Assembly (NCBI GenBank): GCA_031769625.1
Contig: JAUIMM010000115.1
Span: 13,314,501-13,378,500, forward strand
Source: Taudactylus pleione
Lineage: Eukaryota; Chordata; Amphibia; Anura; Myobatrachidae
DNA: 64,000 nucleotides
Direction: 5' to 3'
The notes under the pieces were generated by a model, which saw only the letters and a program-made list of their open reading frames with translations, made no database searches and had not been told where the DNA came from. Numbering within the stretch: position 1 is the first letter of the stretch; the number at the start of each line of letters is the position of its first letter. The translations under genes were made by a program, and so were the position numbers. This document shows, piece by piece, positions 46,853 through 58,585 of the stretch.

Positions 46853-47889
46853 GTCGATCTTCCAGCTTTGGACAGCAGCACATGCATAGACTTTGTGTCA
46901 AATGTCCATTTCTCAGTGTGAAGACTTACAGGGCATGCAGTCTTGTCAGTGACTTGGAAAACAGTCATAGATGCAACACGTTTGCTAGCCCCTTCTTCTG
47001 TCTGTTGGCTGTCAGCTTGTAAAGATAGATGCTTTGCGTCAGCACAAATCCACAACAATCCTGTGTGGGTGCAGATAGCACCATAGTCCACAAACCAATA
47101 ATGCTCTTTGTCTTGGAAATCTTCCCACCACCATGGAGCTGTGATCATAAAGAAATCCAGTATGGACAGTTCAAACATTGGTTTAAATTTCATATGCCCA
47201 GCAAGTAGCACTTTGATCTCCTTAGTCAGCATCAGAGTTTCTGCCGTTGTCGTTAGCAACTGTGTGTCTGTCAGCTGCTTCAAAACCTTTGGCTGGTAAG
47301 GCTTTGTAAGGAAATACACTGGGAAGCGAATTTCATTACCAAACACAAAATCTGCAACTTTGTCACTAAATAAACCCACAGTCAGTGTGTCTGTACTGCA
47401 TGTATGCCCCTTGTGGTTGATCAGTGTGTACCCACCAACCCCTCCTTCACAATGAGCAAGTAAACCATGAACATCATTTGCAATGGATGTTTCATCAGAA
47501 AACACATCTTGTTCACTTTTTGCATTTTTAAATTCAACAATGACACGTTGATCATGCCATGTAAATTTAATGTGGTCACAGGGGGAGTCTTCAGTCTCAG
47601 GGGCATGGTCTATAACTGCAATACTACCTAATTCCCACCTCTTGCATTTTGTCTCATTGGGCAAGGCAAAAGGCATCATCACCACCCCTTCACTTAGCGA
47701 CACCCCTCTGAATGGACATGCAAACACATCTTTTTTTTCAATCAGTTCACATTGCATAGCAAACGGGACACTCCTGGACAAGTCAGACATACCATCATTC
47801 ACCTTAAGAGTATCACTAACCAATGGCATGTTATCAGAAACCTCATCTGCATTCAATTTAGACTCTATTTCTGGACATAGTCTTTGCAT
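46795..47889 (-). pseudogene. retroviral polyprotein segment, unassigned
   Basis: A 364-codon open frame, the longest in the element. SEGVVMMPFALP, GSIAVIDHAPETED, QRVIVEFKN and PVYFLTKPYQPKVLKQLTD have counterparts in the separate LTR element at 36.5-37.6 kb, so the segment is a conserved part of this lineage. It follows the leader frame 47865-48338 in a shifted frame and precedes the RNase H remnant. I do not recognise gag CA, protease or the RT YxDD motif in it, so it is either a diverged domain or a deletion fusion. Confidence 0.55.
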
Positions 47890-48338
47890 TCATGGGTTTC
47901 AACATTTTGTTCGCATGTTGTCAAATCAGCAGACATTTCCATCACACAACTCCTCTGATCAAACACAATTTCTGTTTCAAGTTCTTTCTGACACACTTCT
48001 CTGTGTATCTCAAACTCACTAATTTCTACACTTTCTGTGTGTAATAAATCAGCACTTATTTCTGCACTAGCTGACATCTCAGCTCTTACTTGCGAGGATT
48101 CACTCCCCCTCCCTATGGAATTTCTGGGACAATGTGAATTCAGGCTTACTCTCTCTTTCTGTGAGACAGGCTTTATCATCACTGCATTCTTCTCAACAGA
48201 TTTTACACTTCTTTCAACATATATTGGTCTATGCAAAATTTCACTATTTCTACTCTTATCAATACCAGGCAGTGAAAAAACAACATTATGCTTTTTCTGG
48301 AAATCAGCCAGCTGAAATCCCAATTCATCTTTCAACAT
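47865..48338 (-). pseudogene. retroviral leader/gag-like frame
   Basis: A 157-codon frame starting about 280 bases after the primer site (start MLKDELGFQLADFQKKHN). It is hydrophilic, Ser/Glu-rich, without a recognised motif. It overlaps the next frame by 25 bases, which may reflect a frameshift mutation or a recoding site. Gag-like by position only. Confidence 0.45.
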
Positions 48339-48614
48339 ATTTACATATTTCTAGAAAATCTTAAAATGCATTATTCTTGTTTGTTTCAACAACACAAAAA
48401 CAAAGACAGTAAACAGACAACATACAGATATACTGTGATGTACAGTATACACTCTGTGACTGATCAGGTCACACCTCCCTCATTCACTTATGAGACAGAG
48501 GATTTTTTACATGGGTTTGCACAATCCTGCATTTGCACAACACTACGTTTGCACAGCAATGCTAAAACAATCGACTACACATTCCAAGCAGATTTCTGAC
48601 TATTAACTCTCTGT

Positions 48615-48632
48615 ATCCCACTTCTGACACCA
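48615..48632 (-). promoter_or_regulatory. primer binding site, tRNA-Leu type
   Basis: On the minus strand TGGTGTCAGAAGTGGGAT follows the 5' LTR after six bases. It is complementary to the 3' end of vertebrate leucine tRNAs (…ATCCCACTTCTGACACCA). Confidence 0.85.
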
Positions 48633-48638
48633 CTTTAA

Positions 48639-49173
48639 TGTTCCCGGTGGAACGAGATAAGGTTCTTGGATACAGAAGGTTAATTAAGCCACACAAACCA
48701 GTATCTTGAAAAAATATATAATTTATTACAACAGATAACAAGATATGGAAGAATAATAGTTACTTAGCTTCGGAATATAAGATGGTTACATGATCCAGGA
48801 GCCTCCTCTCAGAATAGAACTGGAACGAACAATTTCCTGGCCACCAGCTGCAGTCTAGTCCAGGCATAGGGCAGGCCACTGGAATCTCCTTTGTTCTTCA
48901 TTTATATAGTATCCTACTTGCATACCCATCTAACTCTTACTAATATGGGCATAAACCTACTTCAAACTACTTTGTTGGTTAACTACTGATAACGACTTTC
49001 TAAAACATAACGCAAGCGTTCATCGCAGTAGACAACGCCTTGTGGATTTATGGCCTGTCTGCTTTCCACATTCCTATACCATTTCATGCCTGATACACCA
49101 CTTCATGTCTGAAACACACATAAGAACCATAAATAGAAATGTCTGTCAGTTGCCATTTTGCTATCCCAATACA
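48639..49173 (-). repeat. 5' LTR of the endogenous retrovirus
   Basis: Pairs with 44446-44980. The minus-strand TATA box (CTATATAAATG) is near 48911-48901 and AATAAA at 48727-48722. Confidence 0.9.
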
Positions 49174-49262
49174 ATTTCAAGCCTCTCTTTCAACAGTGTC
49201 CTTTTATTCCTCAAAATCATTGTCTGTTAGGAGTTTTTGAATATCTAAATTTGAGGGCATTT
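49174..49262 (-). pseudogene. fragment of uncharacterised protein family, 5' part (split by ERV)
   Basis: Minus strand: DIQKLLTDNDFEE, a stop, KDTVEREA, then a TGA where the family has a tryptophan, directly at the retroviral junction. Upstream (49263-49280) TATTATTTTAATTTTAG looks like an intron 3' splice site. Continues at 44445. At least two stops show it was inactive or became so. Confidence 0.5.
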
Positions 49263-50504
49263 TTGAGGGGCTAAAATTAAAATAATAGGTTTATATGTAA
49301 GAATATAGAAAAAATATTCTGAAATCAGCACCAAAAAATCTATGGAAAAGTGTGAAATTGTTTTTAAACTATCTTTTTATTGCAAACCTGTGTAATATAA
49401 TTGTGCTCCATAATCAAATGTATTCATTGTGTTTTCCCCCTTAATTAAAGTAGTAATAATTGCCACCTTAATACATACATTTACTGTAAAAGAGAGGTGC
49501 CATATTTTAGGGAGAGATCATCACCATTATTCCTCACCCTCACTCTCTTCACTTGAAACATTTTATTCTCAGCTAGAATAAAACAACACTTGGGAGTGAA
49601 AAAAATGTACTTAGAAGTAAAAAACAGTACCATACTATTAAAGAAAAAAGGAGGAAGAAAAAAAAAATCTAATCTTCAAAACAACAACCATTGAATACTC
49701 AAAAAATAATACAGGAGTATTCTCTCTCATCCCAACATCACAACAGGTAAAAAAGTAAAGTCAATTTGCACCATCAAGTTATAGTAGCAAGTTTGAACTA
49801 TTTATTAGTCTAAATGATGTCAGGTCCTTAACTCTCTAACGATCTTTCCAAAATAATCCTGTTCCAAAAGTAGCAACAACTGTTAGCTCTTCATGTAAAC
49901 TACCCTGTGGAAACCTGTGGCAGCTGCATAGATATGTTTTTCATCTTGCAAAAGTAAGATTTTAGGAAACTTGATAATAAGGATTTCCAATATACATTAA
50001 ATGTAAGTATAAGCGAACATAAGTAACTTTCTAATTTAAGTAAGGATAACTTAATTATAATTAGAGCTGCTGACAAAGATGGAAGAGATTATCTAGAGGA
50101 ATCAGCCAGAATTTTTTAAGATCAGGGCATTTACAGATGTGTCCACATACACCTTTCCAAAAATTGGGTCATGGCCCTCAATTTGGCGTGACATCGATTC
50201 TCATATGTTGTTATGCCATCCTGTCAGCCACAACGAAAGTTGCAATTCATAGTTTCACCACTGGGTGTCCAGTGAATCATGCAATGTATTACAGTACTGT
50301 AATGCATTCCACCTGTGTAATGAAGAACTTTGCATTTTTTTCAAGGAGAAGGCCGCAGACACTTTGGATTTTATTAAAGCTTATAATGTACTGTACTATA
50401 CTGTGGGGTGTTGAGGAGTAGTTATTTAATTAAAGGTACATTATTTAATCATTAATTTAGCATGTGTGCTATGCCTGTTCACCTAATGTCTGTATACTGG
50501 GGTT
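49263..50504. other. unassigned, AT-rich
   Basis: Only a weak plus-strand hint at 50055-50105 (RAADKDGRDYLEESARI), like the N-terminal block of a Penelope reverse transcriptase. Nothing else is supported. Confidence 0.35.
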
Positions 50505-50810
50505 TAGAGCTGTAACAAGGGCTCTGAGTGCAATGTGCCGCCCCCTTTGTGCATGACATCATGACGTCACACATAGAGGTGAGGAGCCGCTAGTACCTGT
50601 AACTGCAGCAGTGCCCGGAGAGTCTTGAAGATGCTTTGGGCAGTTGTAATTATGAGACGCTACAGGTGTACTGCTGCAGCGATATTGGCTGCAGTGTGCC
50701 ATTCCAGGCACCCTGCTGACAGTCACAAGGTGGCAATGGTGCTGCACACAGAGTGGAATATCACTAGGAGCAGAGACACATTGGTACTGGGCACCTGCCT
50801 AAGGAGCTAG
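50505..50810. mobile_element. hAT-type MITE, diverged relative of 24128-24442
   Basis: TAGAGCTGTAACAAGGGCTC, then GTGCCGCCCCCTTTGTGCATGACATCATGAC, parallel to CAGAGCCGTAACTAGAG and the GATGTCATGATG region of the other copy. The right end (GAGCTAGAGCC) is less clear, so the borders are approximate. Confidence 0.5.
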
Positions 50811-51059
50811 AGCCACAAAGTTGAAGGTGGAAGATGAACTTTGTAAGTGTAGGTGGTCAAGCTGTATGCAAGTTGTATTGGGGGCAGGTAGTTTTGTTAT
50901 GCAAAGCAGCCTTACTGTTTGTAAACTTATCAAATGACATCACAGTCATCCACTTATAGAAAGGGATTTGCTGATAACTTGCCGCTATTTAGCAATGGTA
51001 AAATAAATTACATATATATTTGTGACTGTTAACAATGTCTCTTTGGGATGACGTCAAAT

Positions 51060-51320
51060 CTTAGACAGCCAAAACTTAGAGACCAAAATGTAGACTGTTA
51101 TAGTGTAGATAGGGTCAAATGGTCAACAATAAAAAAGGTTAACAGGGACAAAAGGTCAACATGGCAATGAGGTTGACAGTCAAATGTTGACAGTCAAAAG
51201 GTTGATGCAAAAAGTAAATGACGACAGTCCAAATATCAACATAGTCAAAATGTCAACAGACATAATGTAGACAGAGTTAAAGTGTTGACAGTCAAAACAT
51301 CAACATAACTAAAACTAGTA
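51060..51320. repeat. array of degenerate GTCAACA/GTTGACA words
   Basis: Words such as GGTCAACA, GGTTGACAG, TGTTGACAG and ATGTCAACAG occur every 12-20 bases. Same vocabulary as the arms of 42456-42942. Probably a truncated arm of that family. Confidence 0.55.
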
Positions 51321-51749
51321 AAGAGTGAGCCTATCATGTCATACTGATTGCAATTAGCAACTCAGATGATCCTATCCTTGTAATGCTAATTGTAATGAAA
51401 CTTACAGTCTCTGATTATATTAACATAATGTATGCTATGAGCTGCTGTGAAACTACACATGCCGGGGACACAAAAAGATAGTCCCACTGAGAATAATCAT
51501 TATGAGGGTTAGAGAAAAAGGTGAAATGTTTATCTTTGGGCATTGTAACCTCCAGGCATCTATCAGTTGATGGTCATGAAATAGTCTCTGATTTAGAGGT
51601 GTCAAATTCTAATGGTCTTATCATCTCTCTAATGTGAAACTGCGCTCAAAGGAGATTTTATTAGTGGGCTCAGTATAGTGAAAATGATAATTTAAAGAAA
51701 ATAGAAGCGCTTGAATTATATTTGTTTTTTTTCAAATGTATAAGAATTG

Positions 51750-53530
51750 TGGTAATGCAATACTTTAATAAAAACTATTTTTAAAATAATTTTCTTTGTT
51801 TATAGCCCCTTTGGAGATTTGAATGTGGTTTGTGGATAGAGGTACTTGTGATGACTGCAAATCGGGATATCCTGCTATCGGGGTGACAGCTTGCCTTTGC
51901 AGATTAATGGAAGTCCTGGCCGGTTCATATGAAACTAACTATCCCTAGCTGTTCTACCTGGTCTTCCTGGCTGTGTGGCTGCTTGTACTTCTCCCCGCTG
52001 GTATCTTTGTTTGTAGCCGGCGACGGTTGCCGATGACATCATATCACTTCCGTTCCTGCACTTCCGGTTTCCTGTCAGCTCTTTCCAACGCGTTTCATAT
52101 ATAGGAGTAATTTGTCAAGGACTGCTGTTGTTCATATGGGTCCATATTTATAGTTAAAAAAAACTTTATGGATAGGTGTTAAAAACGCAAGTCTTCTTCT
52201 GGAAATTGTTATAAAGACGGGTTGCACATGTCTTCAATATGAAAGGGCTGAATATTGCTTTTAGTATTGCATATAAAAATTGGAATAAAAATAAAGTATG
52301 TACTATGTGTCAATTCTATAATGTGTGTTGATACAATGAGGAGTGTTAATCTATGTTCTTAACAGGTTTTTTAGACAGCTAATTTATAGAAAGGCTTTAA
52401 ATTCTATATCTATATTAAGGCTATGTGATCTTAATGTTTGGAGGGTGTAGATCCACTTTGTTTCAATTTTTAATAGCTGTTTGACTTGGTCTCCTTCCCA
52501 CCCATGCTTTGGGATTTTTTTTATATCTGTGAATTTCAGTCCATTGGAATTTTATTATGTGCTTCAACTAAATATTGGGACTGTATGTGTGTCCAAACCT
52601 CTTCTATCTACTATAGAAATGTTCAGTTATTTGCATTTTTCTTTTGGTTTGACCAATATATTGAAGGCCACATGGGCAAATAGATCACCCCTTCAGTGTC
52701 ACAAGTAATCCTTTCTTTGATTTTTTGCTGTTTTCCTGTTTTTTGTTAGATTGGAACTCTTTGATTGCTTTTGTATTGTTATTTTCGTGTCATTTGCATC
52801 CTATGCAGTTTAGGCAATGGAAAAAAACAGTTGAGTTTGTGTTGTTTTTCTCATATTCTATGGGTATGTACCTATAGGTTACTTCTCATTTCTTGTTTTT
52901 TTTTTGTATAACATTTTTGTTTTTGTGGTACAATGGTTTTTAGGTCCTCGTCTAACATTAGCACGTGCCAAGTTTGTTCAGTATTTCTTCTATTCTCAAG
53001 TAGTTACTGTTGTATTGTGTGATAAACATAACATTTTCGTCTTCATTTTCTCCACTTTTTTTGTTTGTATTTTATCAGTTCTTTTCAGTCCATCCAGGTT
53101 GTTTTATTTATTTGTTCTTGTAGTACCTTTATACTTTTTTGTAGGTCTTTATAACCTCTTGCAACAATATTTTCTTTAATTTTTTTGGTTTTGGTCTAGA
53201 TAGATCTCCTTTTGTGTACAATTTCATCTTCATCTTCTAAATTGTCCACTCAGAATGTTGGCTAACCATGTATGATGATGGTTGCTTTCTTTGATAAGAT
53301 ATAGTTTCCATTAACTGCTTTTGTGTGGGATTTTGTTTGTATCTCTAAGTCCAAGAATACCACCATGTTACTGCTTGGAGTAGTGGTGAATTCCAATCAT
53401 ACATTATTATTGATGAGGTATTCAGTGGATTCTCTTAGGTCACTCTCAGAGTCCTCACATATATAGAACAAATCGTCCATATATCTATGCCAATATATTA
53501 TTTATTATCTTCTCACTACTGCTACTGCCC
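51750..53530 (-). pseudogene. Penelope-like element, RT C-terminus, GIY-YIG and 3' tail
   Basis: On the minus strand 53495-53450 gives WHRYMDDLFYICED, containing the reverse transcriptase catalytic YMDD (plus-strand 53472-53483). Next are VVFLDLEIQ (near 53360), a KTIVPQ region (52930) and then CPCGLQYIGQTKRKMQI (52675-52620), the GIY-YIG nuclease start. The frame changes several times. The downstream tail continues to about 51750 and includes GAAACGCGTTGG (52096-52085), the word found in Penelope terminal repeats. The N-terminal half of the protein is missing. Best evidence in the window for this class. Confidence 0.8.
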
Positions 53531-54015
53531 TAACAAACATTATGAAATCTAAGAATAATGTTCTGTTTCAAGAATACAGTAAACTAAAATATGGATACAA
53601 TGAAATTCAATTGTGAAATGTAATGAGTTGAAACCACAAAAATCACAAATGATGTTTATTTAATAAGTGGCCGATGGTGTTAATGGACAATGCAGCACAG
53701 TGACTGCTTCGGGCCAAGCAGATCTTTTTATCACCTTCTATGTGCACATTCCAGTTGGATGACAGAACGTGCGCTACAACGAGCTGTAGTCTTAAACTAA
53801 AGGGAATTCAATTAAAGTTTCAGATCAATTCATAGGAAGAATTATACATTTTTGTATTAATAATAGTGGGAATACTCTAAAAATAACAGCAATGAAATGG
53901 AAATTGTAACCAGAATACAATTCCCCAAAGAATTCTAATGAAAAGTATGTAATGACAAAGTTTAAGAAATTATAGTTTCCGCTATGTAAAAAGTGTTTTT
54001 TTAACCCAACTCTTA

Positions 54016-54209
54016 GAGGGCGACTCAATTCAGTGCGCTGTGTGGTCAGAGAATGCTGGTTATTGCGCCTATTGTGCCTTAACAAGGGTGTTAAGGTGCG
54101 TTAACCAGCATTCTCTGACCTTAGTGTGCCCAAACAGCGCAGTGAATTGAATAGCTGCGAGAGCTCCCTCCTGCGGCTATTCAACATCGTGTTGAATTGA
54201 ATTGCCCCC
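54016..54209. mobile_element. Harbinger-type MITE (GGGCGACTCAATTCA ends)
   Basis: Inverted ends GAGGGCGACTCAATTCA and TTGAATTGAATTGCCCCC flanked by TTA (54013-54015, 54210-54212). An internal 20-bp hairpin pairs GGTCAGAGAATGCTGGTTA with its complement (54051-54119). Confidence 0.75.
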
Positions 54210-54212
54210 TTA

Positions 54213-55439
54213 ATTTGTAATCCAATGGGATTGTTTTATACAGTGGAATCCACAGGAAAATATTTTAAATTTGTCATCCAATGGGATCCTCTTAATTTTT
54301 ACGGCAAATACATTTAAAATATTTTTTATCTACAGGGAAATCTTTTTAACTGGTTGTCAAATGGATTTTTCCTTCTTGTAATTTATTGGAAGTCTTCTAA
54401 TGAGTAATCCACAAGAAATAAAGAAAAAACAATGGAAGACACAAACAGTTCTGCTCAGTCATTCTCTGCAGAATTACTATGATATGGCTACTCAGCCAAT
54501 TACAAGTGGTTTCTTACACTAGCTGTTGTGATTGGTAGATTGTGAAGTGAGTCATGGGGATTATTAGCTTTCACCAAACAACAGTACAGATTAAATGCAT
54601 CTCTGCTGATATGGGTAAAAAATAATTAGCAATGCTATGAGGCTCCATTGTCAATGCCCCATTCATTTACATTTCCTATTGATTTCAATAGAGTTTCTAT
54701 GTGTAGCACACAACTCAATTGGAATAAATGAGCCACTGGAATGCCCATTGACAGGAATGAGAAAAATCCAGCACAATGAATAACCAATGGCATATACAGC
54801 ATGGATGCATGGTCAAGGCATATCTTCCCAGCATCTTGACTTATTGTCCTACCCCACCCCCACTGTTGAATTGGAAGAAAGTGTAGTTGATAAACAAATA
54901 ACCCATCTTTGAAGCCTGTTTAATGCACTAGCTATTACATTGGATATCTATGTACTATGCATTAGCAATCAGATTATAGGATTGTTTTATATAACAAATA
55001 CATAATTGAGTATCTGCTTTATATGCTCATCAGTGGAGCCCTCGCTACCTAGAGGTTAAGCAGTGCATTACGTGCCATGGCTTATCTTTTGTTGTAGTGT
55101 ACCACGGTGCACTACAGTACAGCCATCATGTAACGTTTTATGGCGCGACACAGGAGGCCTGAATGGCATGCTATGAGCCACAAGCTACCTGGGCACATCT
55201 GTAGGTACCAGATTGGAATCTGCTTAGTAAACTGGCCACCAGATTGGATTCCTTATACATGTAGATCATCTCAACCTTATCTTGTTTGGATACAGGATTT
55301 TTTTTCCAAATTGAGAATAAAAATTTTGCTCTGCTGAGATGACGAGAGAACAGAACCGAGCACTAGTGAGCTCCTTACTACATCTGGTTGTTCTGATAAT
55401 GACAAAGAGAAAACATTCAAATAAAAAACACTCTAATCT
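54213..55439. other. AT-rich stretch, no gene
   Basis: ATCCAATGGGAT with flanking AATTTGT occurs at 54221 and 54277, a weak local repeat. Nothing else is supported. Confidence 0.45.
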
Positions 55440-55545
55440 CACTAAAAAATAATTTTTGGCCATTAAATCTTTAAAAGAAGACACTGATTTAGTACTAAAG
55501 CCCGCCGATAAGGGTGGTGGGGTTGTCCTATAATTTCCATCTGTA
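55440..55545 (+). pseudogene. Penelope-like RT N-terminal block
   Basis: SLKEDTDLVLKPADKGGGVV reads continuously on the plus strand, the conserved start of Penelope reverse transcriptases. Stops lie on either side. An isolated fragment. Confidence 0.65.
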
Positions 55546-56733
55546 ATAGCTTAACATCTAACCTTTCAGCTTTCATAGATTTTCATTTACAGCCTTTAGT
55601 CATGCAAGCCACAAGTATTGCACTGATCCGTGCGTGCATCTCTGAATCACTTATTTTACACAGATGCCTGCATCATGGATATTACTGATCCATGTACGCA
55701 GTCAGCTATCTTCAGATCTTGCACGATAGTTCCCAAGTAAAAATGTGCTGTTTAAGCACCATATCGTGTCCTGGAGTGCCGGGGAGTGTTCAAGGGAAAT
55801 CGGTCACGATATCACATCGTGAACACATCGTTCCATGTTTAGGGGTTTTAAGAAGCAGTTCAGAGTTGGGACTATCAGCACCAGTGAGCCTTTATATCCC
55901 CCGCTGCTGCCCCTACTGCTGCAACTGCCCTACTGCTGCCACTGCCCCGCAAGCCTGCAGCCTGCCCCCTCAGCCGTCTCTCCCTCTGCACCCCCATAAC
56001 ACCTCCTGTGTGCTGTCCCCTCCACCACCAGCGCTAGTTTTGTTGCCCTTCTCCCCTGCAGGTGGCCCGGTTTGCTGCTCCCATCCCTGATGGTTAATAA
56101 ATTATAAAAAAAACCATCTGCATCACTTTGTTCCTCCCCCCTACCGCACCAGTGAATTTCACCCATCTGCATCACTTTGGCTCCCTCCCCCTCTGTACTG
56201 CTTAAACTTCCCCTCTCTACACGCCTTTCTGTCTCACCAATCCATGCCGCTCTCTCCTCCCCCCATCCACACCACCTTATCCCATCTGCGCAGCTCTATC
56301 TTCTGCTCAGACCTCAGTTGCATAGACTGAATGTGTGTATTCCAATGAGCACACAATTCTGTGAATTAGCAGCTGCACCATTTTGTGAGTGACAGCAATC
56401 TCACTCTGTGAGAGTTATGAATCTGCAGTTAACCACATGGTGTGATGGCATACCATATCTGTATTGCACAAGGAACACGTTCATTAAGGCATCAGCCTTA
56501 ATGATCGGAATTTCATTGCTTATTTAAGATTGATTGGCAGAAATTCTATAGTTTTTGTGAAATTTCAGATCATGAATACTTCCCCAGAAAATCCTGCATT
56601 TGCCCCTGCCCACACGGGGTCGGTGTGGCCCTGCTGAGAGCAGGTGTCCAATGGCACCTGTTCCCGGATGGGGGCTGAGCTGCAGCTGATCTGTGTTCTG
56701 AATGCAACAGCACAGTCAGCACTGCCGCATAGA
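55546..56733. other. unassigned stretch with C-rich tract
   Basis: 55900-56080 is a CTGCTGCC/CCCC-rich tract giving open frames on both strands. I recognise no domain, promoter or RNA gene. Confidence 0.4.
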
Positions 56734-57330
56734 GGGCCTGATTCAGACCCGGTTGCTATTTGCGGCCGCTCGCTGTCAAAAAGGGGCCGTCTATGCAAAT
56801 CATGTGCTCGCTCTTGCAGTATAAGGATGCCTCTATCTCTAAGCGAGCGACGGCATATTGCGCTCGCGTGTTTAATGACGCCCCCTTGCCACTCGAAACA
56901 CACGTCATCTCCGATATTTGAAGGATTAATCAGTAACATCGAGAGCCATCGGAGCTGCTCACAGCACTTGAGGTAGACCTTACCCTCCCGCAAGCACTGC
57001 AAGCAGTTCAGGGTAAAAAACAACCAAGTGACATGTTCAATGACGCTACTTTGCTAATAATGCACACCCATTAAACTCCGTTCTGACGGTCAGCCACGCC
57101 TGCGTTTGCAGCACCACTCCCCCGTTCACAAGCAACTTCCCCTGTTACCACCCACAAATGGCACTATCTGTCACTCATTCCACTGGGCAGTCTTTTCAGG
57201 GCGAGTGAGCAAAATGCGATCGCCCGTACTAGTTTGGTCACGCGCACTGCGACTTATACACATGCACAGACGGACGACCATCACTCAGAGCTCCCAAGTG
57301 CAACTTAGCGTCCGAGTCTGAATCAGGCCC
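56734..57330. mobile_element. MITE, GGGCCTGATTCAGACYCGG ends
   Basis: Left GGGCCTGATTCAGACCCGG and, inverted, GGGCCTGATTCAGACTCGG, flanked by AGA (56731-56733, 57331-57333). Non-coding; the open frames on both strands are incidental. Confidence 0.65.
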
Positions 57331-58339
57331 AGAGTGCAGAGGGGCTCCCGAGTCCCCTCATCAGCATCATGTGACACATCATGTCTGTGGGAGCCGCTCT
57401 GCTCTCTATGCAGCAGCACTGACTGTGCTGCTGCATTCACAACACAGAGCCAAAAGTTAAGTAATCAAGGGGGGTGGGGGTAGGCTCCATGTGGCGGGGG
57501 AGGGAGTGTAAGCTTCATGTGACTTGGTGGGGGGTCCCCACAACTTAGTTGCCCCAGGGCCTCCACAAGCCTTGATCCGGCCCTGATGTAATGTTTAATG
57601 TTATCTCAATAAATGGAAATACAGCTTTACAATAACTACAAGGAGATGAAGGGAGTGCTAATAGAAGTCATATACATTTAATAATGATAATAATGCATCA
57701 GGATAAGGGAAAACTCACATACACAAAAACATGTAACATCCAAATATAATGCTCATGAGTAGAGATTTATACTAAGCCTCATACGTTATGTGAATGAGGA
57801 CAACTGCATTAAAATGACATGTGATTAATGTCCATGGTTAACAGGTAATAAATTGTTGTAACAAGTGACCTATATGAGATCATAAGTTGTCCAATCGTGT
57901 AAAAAAAGATGATTCAATTCCCAGAAAAATTGTTTGGTTGATGGGAGTTCCGTAAACCAGTGCTAACCTGACTAGTGTCCTTGCACTGTGGTAGAAAGGT
58001 ATCCCAATGGATAAAGTTGTTATCAAGGGTTAACCCAAATAGGTATTTTGACTTAAAGTGTGAATGGATGATAAAACCAGTACTTAGCTGATATGTAATG
58101 ATGATCAGACCGATCTCTGTAACAATCGGTCAGTGTTCCTCCTGGTCCCGTCCTCTTGTGTATAGCAGGCAGTGTCCGGAATGCCGTTCTGAGGTGGCCT
58201 TGTGGAAGGAAGACAGTGGTGAAGAGGTGATGCTCCGTCTGAGCTGATCTGTGTGTAGCGGAATGTGAAATACAATCCTTGCTCTCCCTGGTCACACCGC
58301 GAGCAAGACGGATAGAGCCAATGTTGGGGCGGCTCACCT

Positions 58340-58495
58340 TTGGTTCAGGGGAAGCTGCAGCTGATGGAAAAGCTGGTCGGGCTAAACAGAGATAGCTCGT
58401 GGAGGTCTGAGCAGTCCCTTATTCCAGGGGAAGTAGCGGCTGAATGGAAAGCCAGTCGGGCTGGGTAGAGACAGCTTGTGGGAGTCTGAGCAGTC
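58340..58495. repeat. tandem duplication, ~75-82 bp
   Basis: TTCAGGGGAAGCTGCAGCTG and TTCCAGGGGAAGTAGCGGCTG each precede GGTCGGGCT/AGTCGGGCT, AGAGATAGCTCGTGG/AGAGACAGCTTGTGG and GTCTGAGCAGTC. Two diverged copies side by side. Confidence 0.8.
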
Positions 58496-58540
58496 TTATG
58501 AATTAATGGACCATAAGTGGTGAGAAAAATCGGAAAATTC

Positions 58541-58585
58541 TAACGCGTTTCTCTGCCTGTAGTAGTCTGGCAGTTTCCTCAGAGG
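58541..58585 (-). ncRNA. hammerhead-like ribozyme core
   Basis: Minus strand: CTGAGGA (58582-58576), a stem pairing CTGCC-type arms (58569-58573 with 58553-58557), then GAAAC (58551-58547) running into GCGTTA. Same order as 229-268. Confidence 0.35.

Larger units (their letters stand above)
44446..49173 (-). mobile_element. endogenous retrovirus, leucine-tRNA primer type
   Basis: Two 535-bp LTRs (44446-44980, 48639-49173) differ at about 13 positions by eye (about 2.4%). Perfect 5-bp duplications ATTTC (44441-44445, 49174-49178). On the minus strand the order is LTR, primer site, leader, two overlapping polyprotein frames, RNase H/integrase-finger remnant, envelope fragments, polypurine tract (CAAGGGTGGA), LTR. 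At 4.7 kb it is about half a full provirus, so large parts of pol and env are deleted. Low LTR divergence suggests a fairly young insertion. Confidence 0.9.

Noticed and set aside
55692..56090. 132-codon plus-strand frame, Pro/Cys-rich
   Set aside because: Translation of a CTGCC-rich low-complexity tract.
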